64,000 bases of DNA from Variovorax sp. J22G73. GTDB taxonomy: Bacteria > Pseudomonadota > Gammaproteobacteria > Burkholderiales > Burkholderiaceae_C. The position numbers and the translations under genes were made by a program. Position 1 is the first letter of the stretch. Every line of letters starts with the position of its first letter. The stretch is taken from positions 62,001 to 126,000 of the forward strand of contig NZ_JASZYK010000010.1 of NCBI RefSeq assembly GCF_030317035.1, in the 5' to 3' direction. Below are positions 26,263-32,695 of the stretch, piece after piece. Under the pieces are notes generated by a model, which saw only the letters and a list, made by a program, of their open reading frames with translations, ran no database searches and was not told the DNA's origin.

Positions 26263-28410
26263 TCAGATGCTGTGCGGATCGACGTCGACGAGCCAGCGGA
26301 TCACGCCCTTGCCCTCGGGCGTGCGCCGCAGTTCGTGCAGCAGCGGCTGCCACAGCGCCAGCAGGCGCTGCAGCGCGGCGCGCGAGCCGCTTTCGATGAG
26401 CATCTGCGCGCGCTCCACGTCGGCCACCCGCTGGATGGTCAGCGGCACCGCCGGGTAGCGCGTGACCAGGTCGGCGCCCGGCAGCGCCTCGGCCTGGTCT
26501 GCGGCGATGTTCAGGAAGCCCTGCGCCACCGACTGCTCGCGCGCGTCGGCCCGCAGCAGCGCCTGGAAGGCGAAAGGCGGCATGGCGGCGGCGCGCCGCT
26601 CGTCGAGCTGCTGCTGCGCGAAGGTGGCGTAGTCGTGCCGGCGCAGCGCGGTGAACAGCGGGTGCTGCGCATGGTGCGTCTGGATCCACATCTCGGCCCT
26701 GGTGCCTTGCGCCGCCAGGTAGGCGGCGTCGCGGCCCGCGCGGCCGGCCGACTGCATCAACAGGCTGAACAGCCGCTCGGGCGCGCGGAAGTCGCTGGAG
26801 AACAGCGCGCCGTCGGGGTTCACCGCGGCCACCAGCGTGATGCGGCGAAAGTCGTGGCCCTTGGCGATCATCTGCGTGCCGACCAGCACGTCGACCTCGC
26901 CCGCGTGCACGGCGGCCAGTTGCGATTCGAGCGCGCCCTGCTTCCTGGTGCTGTCGGCGTCGATGCGGGCGATGCGCACGGCGCTGCCGTCGGGGTGCTT
27001 CACCGTGGCGAAGAGCTCGGCCAGGTGCTCCTCGAGCCGCTCGGTGCCGCGGCCCACGGGCGCGATGTCGGGGTTGCCGCAGGCCGGGCAGGCGCGCGGC
27101 ACGCGTTCGGTGAAGCCGCAGTGGTGACAGCGCAGCGTGCGGTCGATCTTGTGGAACACGCGGTAGGCGCTGCAGTGCGGGCATTCGCTCTTCCAGCCGC
27201 AGTCGCCGCAGGCCAGCACCGGGGCGTAGCCGCGCCGGTTCAGGAAAATCATGCTCTGCTCGCCGCGCGCGATGCGCTGGCCGATGGCGTCGAGCAGCGG
27301 GGCCGAGATCACCGTCTTCGCCGGCTGCTGGTTCATGTCGACCAGCCGCACTGCGGGCAGTTCGCCGGCGCCGATGCGCGAGGGCATGGCCAGGCGCACA
27401 TAGCGCCCGCCCGGGTCGTCGCCTTCGGGCGGCCGGCTCTGGTGCCAGCTTTCGAGCGATGGAGTGGCCGAGCCCAGGATCACCTTGGCCTTTTCGCGCT
27501 GGCCGCGCCACACGGCGAGGTCGCGCGCCGAATAACGCGCGCCTTCCTGCTGCTTGTAGCTGGGGTCGTGCTCCTCGTCGACCACGATGAGCTTCAACCC
27601 CGGAATCGACGCGAACACCGCCATGCGCGTGCCCAGCACGATGCGGGCGGCGCCACCGTGCGCCGCCAGCCAGCTCGCCAGGCGCTGCGGGTTGGTCATG
27701 CCGCTGTGCAGCGACACCACCGCCTCGTCGCCGAAGCGGGCCTTGAAGCGCGCTTCGAGCTGCGGCGTGAGGTTGATCTCGGGCACCATCACCAGCGCCT
27801 GCGCCTCGGGGTCGCGCGCCAGCAGGTCGGCCACGCAGCGCAGGTAGACCTCGGTCTTGCCGCTGCCGGTGCTGCCGACCAGCAGGAAAGTGCCGGTTTC
27901 GGCCTCGATGCGCGCCAGTGCCGCCATCTGCTCCGCGCTGAGCGCGATCAGGTTCGCCGATTCGGCCGTCTCGGCCACCGGCCCGGCCGTGGTCTTGCGC
28001 TTGAGCCGGCGCGCCAGCTGCGTGGTGCTCAGGTCGCGCAACTGCGGCGGCAGCGCGGCCAGGGCGATCTCGCCGATCGAGCGCTGGTAGTAGCGCGCGG
28101 CGAAGGCCACCAGGTCGCGCCAGGCTTCACCCAGCGGGGCGAGCGCGTCCAACGCGGCGCCCACGGGCTTGAGCGCCATGTCGGGCTCGGCCCCCTCCAG
28201 CGAGGTCGGCGGGTTCCACACCACGCCCAGCACCTCGCGCTTGCCCAGCGGCACGCGCACCAGCGTGCCGGGCGGCAGCGGCTCGGCGCCGGCGTAGCTC
28301 AGCAGGTCGCCCAGGGCGGCATGCGCGGGCGTCTGCACCGCGATGTCCAGCCGCCACACAAGGGCCGCGGGGCTACCGTTCGTCGGTTCGATGGCCCCAT
28401 CGAGGGGCAT
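26263..28410 (-). CDS. priA: Primosomal protein N' (replication restart helicase)
   Basis: 715 residues from the ATG at 28410; an in-frame TTG at 28443 would add 11 residues. The N-terminal DNA-binding domain (ALVWRLDIAVQTP...LGDLLSY) has the 3'-end recognition fold. The helicase core has Walker A VGSTGSGKTEVYL and the DEEHDPSYKQ box. The zinc module is complete: CGDCGWKSECPHC, then LRCHHCG and CPACGN, eight cysteines in four CxxC pairs. Known role: binds stalled forks and D-loops and reloads DnaB with PriB/DnaT. It is preceded by an unusual AT-rich non-coding region with DnaA-box matches, which is where its promoter must lie unless it is read through from hemE. Confidence 0.96.
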   Translation of the reverse strand: MPLDGAIEPTNGSPAALVWRLDIAVQTPAHAALGDLLSYAGAEPLPPGTLVRVPLGKREVLGVVWNPPTSLEGAEPDMALKPVGAALDALAPLGEAWRDLVAFAARYYQRSIGEIALAALPPQLRDLSTTQLARRLKRKTTAGPVAETAESANLIALSAEQMAALARIEAETGTFLLVGSTGSGKTEVYLRCVADLLARDPEAQALVMVPEINLTPQLEARFKARFGDEAVVSLHSGMTNPQRLASWLAAHGGAARIVLGTRMAVFASIPGLKLIVVDEEHDPSYKQQEGARYSARDLAVWRGQREKAKVILGSATPSLESWHQSRPPEGDDPGGRYVRLAMPSRIGAGELPAVRLVDMNQQPAKTVISAPLLDAIGQRIARGEQSMIFLNRRGYAPVLACGDCGWKSECPHCSAYRVFHKIDRTLRCHHCGFTERVPRACPACGNPDIAPVGRGTERLEEHLAELFATVKHPDGSAVRIARIDADSTRKQGALESQLAAVHAGEVDVLVGTQMIAKGHDFRRITLVAAVNPDGALFSSDFRAPERLFSLLMQSAGRAGRDAAYLAAQGTRAEMWIQTHHAQHPLFTALRRHDYATFAQQQLDERRAAAMPPFAFQALLRADAREQSVAQGFLNIAADQAEALPGADLVTRYPAVPLTIQRVADVERAQMLIESGSRAALQRLLALWQPLLHELRRTPEGKGVIRWLVDVDPHSI

Positions 28411-28519
28411 GGCGGGGGTGGAGATGGAAGTCCTTCTTGGCAAGGTTTGTTAATGCGGCTTTGAACAACTTCGCTTAAGTCGTTGATTTTCCTGGGCTTT
28501 GGAATCCATCCAGAGTTTC

Positions 28520-28528
28520 TGTGGATAA
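28520..28528 (-). promoter_or_regulatory. DnaA box (perfect consensus match)
   Basis: The plus strand reads TGTGGATAA, the reverse of TTATCCACA. It is followed by CTTTGTTGACAAC, itself nearly palindromic. The box lies about 110 bp upstream of the priA ATG on the strand of the gene. Confidence 0.65.
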
Positions 28529-28559
28529 CTTTGTTGACAACGAGGCTCGACGCGTCGCC

Positions 28560-28580
28560 AAGCCTTGCAAATCAAGGCTT
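28560..28580. repeat. Perfect inverted repeat, 8-bp stem, 5-nt loop
   Basis: AAGCCTTG (28560-28567), loop CAAAT, CAAGGCTT (28573-28580). No T-run follows on either strand, so a simple intrinsic terminator is not supported. Confidence 0.6.
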
Positions 28581-28646
28581 CCGCTGGAATGCCCGGAAAA
28601 AAAGCAATAATCAAATCCTATATAAATCAACAACTTAGCGGTGCTA

Positions 28647-28666
28647 TTGCTTTGGGAGCAAAGCAA
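28647..28666. repeat. Perfect inverted repeat, 7-bp stem, 6-nt loop
   Basis: TTGCTTT (28647-28653), loop GGGAGC, AAAGCAA (28660-28666). It could attenuate hemE read-through, but no U-tract follows in the minus direction. Confidence 0.55.
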
Positions 28667-28706
28667 GCGGGCGCCTGGAAGATCTTGCGCACTGCAACAC
28701 GTCTTT

Positions 28707-28715
28707 TGTGCATAA
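28707..28715 (-). promoter_or_regulatory. DnaA box (TTATNCACA match)
   Basis: The plus strand reads TGTGCATAA, the reverse of TTATGCACA. It is the second match within 190 bp and has the same orientation as the first. It lies about 100 bp beyond the hemE stop. Confidence 0.55.
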
Positions 28716-28816
28716 GTCAGTACCCATATACCGTTTTTGAGCTTGACAAACGGTTCGGGAGCCCAGTTCGGGGGTGGCTCGCGTGCTGCGCGCGCCGCCC
28801 CCTCAAGACACAATGC

Positions 28817-29926
28817 TCAATCGCGCAGGGCGCGCGACTGGCGGTGCACCGCCTGCACCAGCGCCGCCACGTGCTCGGGCGGCGTGAACTGGCTGATGCC
28901 GTGGCCCAGGTTGAAGATGTGCGTCGGGCCCGGGGCGTTGCGGTCGGTGTGCGGTGTGCCGAAAGCGGCCAGAACCTTGGCCACCTCGGCCTCGATCTGC
29001 GCGGGCGGCGCGAACAGCACGTTCGGGTCGATGTTGCCCTGCAGCGCCTTGGCCTTGGCATCGCTGCCTTCGGCGATCTGCTTGCGCGCGGCGCCGAGGT
29101 TGACCGTCCAGTCGACGCCCAGCACCTGGCAGTCGAGCTCGCGCATGGCGTCCAGCCACAGGCCGCCGCCCTTGGTGAACACGATGCGCGGCACCGGCTG
29201 GCCGTCGGCGCCGGTGCGCTTCAGGCCGGCCAGCACGCGGGCCGTGTAGGCCAGGCTGAATTCCTGGAACGCGCCGTCGGCCAGCACGCCGCCCCAGCTG
29301 TCGAACACCATCACGGCCTGCGCGCCGGCGTCGATCTGGGCGTTGAGGTACGTGGCCACCGCGTCGGCGTTCACCGCGAGGATGCGGTGCATCAGGTCGG
29401 GGCGGCTGTACAGCATGCTCTTGACCAGCCGGTAGTCGCTGGAGCCTGCGCCTTCCACCATGTAGCAGGCCAGCGTCCAGGGGCTGCCCGAGAAGCCGAT
29501 GAGCGGCACGCGGCCGTCGAGCGCCTTGCGGATCGAGCCCACCGCGTCGAACACGTAGCGCAGCTTCTGCATGTCGGGCACCTCGAGCGCGGCCACCGCC
29601 GCCTCGTCGCGCACCGGGCGCGCGAAGCGCGGGCCTTCGCCGGCCTCGAACGACAGGCCCAGGCCCATGGCGTCGGGCACCGTGAGGATGTCGGAGAACA
29701 GGATGGCGGCGTCGAGCGGGTAGCGCGCCAGCGGCTGCAGCGTGACCTCGGTCGCGTAGTCGGTGTTGGTGGCCAGGCCCATGAAGCTGCCGGCCTTGGC
29801 CCGCGTGGCCACGTACTCGGGCAGGTAGCGGCCGGCCTGGCGCATCAGCCAGACGGGCGTGTGGTCGGTGGCCTGGCGCCAGCAGGCTCGCAGGAAGGTG
29901 TCGTTTTGCAGGGGGGCGAAAGGCAT
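28817..29926 (-). CDS. hemE: Uroporphyrinogen decarboxylase
   Basis: 369 residues from the ATG at 29926 (MPFAPLQNDTFLRAC), the normal length and start for bacterial HemE. Hallmarks: VWLMRQAGRYLPEY with the substrate-binding arginines 29 and 33, FSDILTVPDAMG with the catalytic Asp79, GFSGSPWTLACYMVEG, and the C-terminal GPTHIFNLGHGISQFTPPEHV. Known role: decarboxylates the four acetate side chains of uroporphyrinogen III to give coproporphyrinogen III, in the cytoplasm. It lies 52 bp downstream of the putative immunity gene and upstream of the origin-like gap before priA. Confidence 0.97.
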   Translation of the reverse strand: MPFAPLQNDTFLRACWRQATDHTPVWLMRQAGRYLPEYVATRAKAGSFMGLATNTDYATEVTLQPLARYPLDAAILFSDILTVPDAMGLGLSFEAGEGPRFARPVRDEAAVAALEVPDMQKLRYVFDAVGSIRKALDGRVPLIGFSGSPWTLACYMVEGAGSSDYRLVKSMLYSRPDLMHRILAVNADAVATYLNAQIDAGAQAVMVFDSWGGVLADGAFQEFSLAYTARVLAGLKRTGADGQPVPRIVFTKGGGLWLDAMRELDCQVLGVDWTVNLGAARKQIAEGSDAKAKALQGNIDPNVLFAPPAQIEAEVAKVLAAFGTPHTDRNAPGPTHIFNLGHGISQFTPPEHVAALVQAVHRQSRALRD

Positions 29927-29978
29927 CCGGGCATTGTCGCAGGGGTGTGTGCCGGGGCGGTGCGGGTTGCACGCGCCG

Positions 29979-30533
29979 TCATCGCATCGAGTCCAGCGTG
30001 CCGTAGAAGCGCTCGCGTTCCTCTGGCGCAAAGCACTCCGAGACGATGGCCGTGGCCTTGGCCGAGCTTCTGGTCGCCGTCGCGCACACCAGGAAAAACC
30101 CTGGAAACCCGCCTTGCGTGCCGTAGTCGACCTGAAACGCCGAAACATGCCACCGCTTGTATGCCCGCGCCACAAGCGCCTTGCCCTGCCTTGAGATCTG
30201 GTCTTTCAAGGGCGGGGAGAGCAAGGGCGGCTCCGCAGACGGGTGGCGCGGATCGATCTCGATGCCTGCCGCCGTTTTGACGCTGCCCGGGTCGTTCCCG
30301 TGCACCACGACCATCTCGCGCTGGTCGAATGCGGTGGCATAGGGGGAGGTGTGCTTCGTGCCGACGTACCGTTCAGTGGTTACTCCGTTCGATGTTGTGC
30401 ACTCCGTTCGAAGCAAGCCTGCCTTCGCAAACAAGGTGCGTCCGGCACAGCCCTTTGCCATGTCGTCGGCGGAAGCCGGCTGACACCCCAGCAGCAGGAA
30501 CAGCGCGAGTGTCGGAAATTCAAGGTGCGTCAT
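29979..30533 (-). CDS. Exported protein, probable immunity partner of the adjacent T6SS effector
   Basis: 184 residues. The N-terminus (FPTLALFLLLGCQPASADD) can be read as a lipobox LLGC with Cys17 or as an ordinary signal peptide cut after ASA; the lack of basic residues before the hydrophobic core makes the choice uncertain. Either way it goes to the periplasm. The mature part contains several cysteines (KGCAGRTLF, LLRTECTTS, FFLVCATATR, VSECFAPEE) that could form disulfides. The start codon lies within the last codons of the peptidoglycan-hydrolase gene (14-bp overlap), the arrangement of effector-immunity pairs. An immunity role is inferred from position and localisation; no family was recognised. 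Confidence 0.72.
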   Translation of the reverse strand: MTHLEFPTLALFLLLGCQPASADDMAKGCAGRTLFAKAGLLRTECTTSNGVTTERYVGTKHTSPYATAFDQREMVVVHGNDPGSVKTAAGIEIDPRHPSAEPPLLSPPLKDQISRQGKALVARAYKRWHVSAFQVDYGTQGGFPGFFLVCATATRSSAKATAIVSECFAPEERERFYGTLDSMR

Positions 30534-32682
30534 TCAAGCGACCCCAGATGCCGGTGAACGCGAGCTGGCGCTCCCTGTCCTCCAGAGGCACCCTGCTGGC
30601 GCTGCCCCGATTGACGATCCCTCCGACCCGGGTCACGTTCACCGGCGCAAAGCCTGCACTGGCCTCGGCACTGGCTCGTTCCCTCGCCCAGAAGAATCCG
30701 GACGCGTCGCAGGCATTGAAATCGTTGGACGCCAGCAGCCGCGGATTGGGGTCGGACACGAAGTCGTGGCCGCGAAAGGCGCCGTAGCTCGCGTAGTTTC
30801 GTCTTCCGGTGATCTGCAAGAAGCCTCGTCCCCGAAATCGCGGGCCGTCTCCCGCCATGCCGCCCGCGGCGGCGCTTGCAACACCGTTGTCCATGCCCTG
30901 GGCCTTGGCGGCAACTGCGCCTGGACGACGCGCAGCGTAGGTCGGCGCAGTTTCGCCACGCTGCACCAGGTTGAGACGCTGCGCCAGCCCGGAGTTGTGG
31001 TCCTGCGCGGCCTCCGCAGGCGTGATCACCTCGTACATGGTCCGGAAGTACCTGTCGTTGCCGAACTCTTCGCGAAACCGCCACCACCCGGTTTCGTGCC
31101 CGACCTGGGCGAGGAAATGCGCCTGCAGCAGACGGCTGTGCGCAATCAGGTACTTCCGGAGCATCAGGTTCATCTCGAGCCGGAGTGCCTCCGCGCGGAC
31201 CCGTCCATCGGCGGGGGCGGCGGCGATGACGCCGGCCATCTCCTGCGGGCTCAACCACCCGCTCTTGCGAAAGTGGTTGATGAACTCGCCGGGATGAAAG
31301 TGCCAGTGCCTGGTCGTCAGGCGGGCCTTGTCCTCTGCCGGGAGCTCTTCCCAGAAGCACAGCTTCTGCGCGAACTCCGTCATTTCGGTGAAGTCGGTTT
31401 CGTCTTCCAGCGGATAGGGCATCAGGGGGTTGCCTCGGCTTCTCGTCCAGGCCCAACGGGCCCGCACTTCGTCCTTGGCCCACTCGGTCGGGAACTTGCA
31501 GATTGTTTTTGCCAGTGTTTCTTGAATGTCCGACCGGCACAGGTTGCGCGCGCGATCCGCTGCCTTTTGCGCCGGAGTCAGCGTCGTGCCGTCGACCCCT
31601 TGCGGCGAGGAAAGCATTGCATGAAGGATCGCCGAATCGCAACGGCTGTCCTCGTCCGTCACGTCATCGTCGATCAGCCTCCAGCCGATCCAATGCGGGA
31701 AGTCGGCGTCGCTGAATTTCCGGGTGTTGCCCGCATTCAGGTCGACCCAGGCGCCGCTCGTCTGGCCCGGTACTGCGACCTTGCGCCAATGCGGCGCATG
31801 GGTGGGGACGGGGTCAGGGCCCAGGTTGCGACCGAATCTGAGCAGCTCATACCACCCGCTCGGACTCGAGCCCGCAGTGGCCTGCTTGTGGCGTGCCGCG
31901 GCCTCCGCGTAGATGCTGTACGCGCCATTGACCTCCAAGACCTGTCCCACCCTCTCGCCAGTGACCTTGACAGTCACCAGCTCGGCGTTGCCCGCGTACT
32001 GGATGCTGATGAAGAGGTCGTCGCTTCCTGTGTCTCCTGCGGGCGCGGCCGGTGCGCCCACAGGCTGCGCGCTGTAGTACGGGCTCTTCGCGGGAATGAG
32101 CACGTACATCTTTCCGAAGACCGCATCGCTTCGGCCGTTTCTGCTCGTGTCCAGGTTTCCCGAGTTCCGTCCCATGAGGCTTTGAACATCCGCATCGCCG
32201 GCAACGATCTCCAGGTGAATGCGGTCGCTCTGTCCATGAATCGTGCCTGCCAGACCGAGACGGTCTTTGCGGCGGATGGGGCTGCCCACCGCCGGCAGGC
32301 TGCCATCCAACTGCCGCAGATGCTGCGTGATCGAGTAATACACGACCGTGACCGGTGCCGTTCCCTGGGCCCCGATTTCCGTCGTGTGGCGAATCACGAC
32401 GCAGCCGGTGGAATGGTCTTCGTTGTCATAGCGCGCGTTGCCGCTGCCGGGGCGACCGGCGACGAAACCGTCGCGCCGAAAGATCACGGTGCCGTCGGCA
32501 ATGGCGCGCACCGGTTCGTCGCTGGTCGGCGCATGGATGTGCAAGCCGCCATGCCACGCCATGGCCTGGCTGACCGGGAAGGCGCCGCTGCCGACGATGC
32601 CGCCGGGCATGACGCTCTTCACGCACTGGTCGTCGTAGACGGGAATGTCGCGCAGCGAGAGAAAGGGAGGGCTGATGATCAT
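30520..32682 (-). CDS. T6SS peptidoglycan-hydrolase effector: M23-like domain + GH19-like lysozyme/chitinase domain
   Basis: 720 residues from the ATG at 32682, 13 bp after vgrG, with GAAGGG upstream. Residues ~40-165 resemble an M23/LytM fold (WHGGLHIHAP, ADGTVIF, VYYSITQHL, RIHLEIV). Metal ligands look altered: the first motif is H44-x3-H48 instead of HxxxD, and the final HxH keeps only H156. Residues ~195-500 are a long middle region including HWHFHPGEFINHFRKSGWLS. Residues ~510-700 match GH19-type enzymes: QVGHETGWW with the likely acid Glu530, RFRGRGFLQITGRRNY (615-630) and VGGIVNRG (686-693). There is no signal peptide, as expected for VgrG-delivered cargo. Inferred role: cleaves the peptidoglycan of rival cells. 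Confidence 0.85.
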   Translation of the reverse strand: MIISPPFLSLRDIPVYDDQCVKSVMPGGIVGSGAFPVSQAMAWHGGLHIHAPTSDEPVRAIADGTVIFRRDGFVAGRPGSGNARYDNEDHSTGCVVIRHTTEIGAQGTAPVTVVYYSITQHLRQLDGSLPAVGSPIRRKDRLGLAGTIHGQSDRIHLEIVAGDADVQSLMGRNSGNLDTSRNGRSDAVFGKMYVLIPAKSPYYSAQPVGAPAAPAGDTGSDDLFISIQYAGNAELVTVKVTGERVGQVLEVNGAYSIYAEAAARHKQATAGSSPSGWYELLRFGRNLGPDPVPTHAPHWRKVAVPGQTSGAWVDLNAGNTRKFSDADFPHWIGWRLIDDDVTDEDSRCDSAILHAMLSSPQGVDGTTLTPAQKAADRARNLCRSDIQETLAKTICKFPTEWAKDEVRARWAWTRSRGNPLMPYPLEDETDFTEMTEFAQKLCFWEELPAEDKARLTTRHWHFHPGEFINHFRKSGWLSPQEMAGVIAAAPADGRVRAEALRLEMNLMLRKYLIAHSRLLQAHFLAQVGHETGWWRFREEFGNDRYFRTMYEVITPAEAAQDHNSGLAQRLNLVQRGETAPTYAARRPGAVAAKAQGMDNGVASAAAGGMAGDGPRFRGRGFLQITGRRNYASYGAFRGHDFVSDPNPRLLASNDFNACDASGFFWARERASAEASAGFAPVNVTRVGGIVNRGSASRVPLEDRERQLAFTGIWGRLNDAP

Positions 32683-32695
32683 GTCGCCTGGCCCT

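Larger units (their letters stand above)
28411..28816. other. 406-bp non-coding, AT-rich, origin-like region between priA and hemE
   Basis: No convincing gene. The region is markedly AT-richer than everything around it, especially 28596-28638, which includes AAAAAAAGCAATAATCAAA and TATATAAATC. It contains two exact TTATNCACA DnaA-box matches in the same orientation (28520-28528 and 28707-28715), two perfect hairpins (28560-28580 and 28647-28666) and a GTTGACAAC motif next to the first box. It must hold the priA promoter. The combination also resembles a DnaA-dependent control or replication element, although dnaA, dnaN and gyrB are not in this window. Confidence 0.6.

Noticed and set aside
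28647..28666. Hairpin as the hemE terminator
   Set aside because: It lies about 150 bp beyond the stop and no U-run follows in the direction of hemE transcription.
28475..28813. 112-residue minus-strand ORF between hemE and priA
   Set aside because: AT-rich, with no motif, and its codon use is unlike neighbours. It overlaps the DnaA-box and hairpin region, so it is treated as non-coding.
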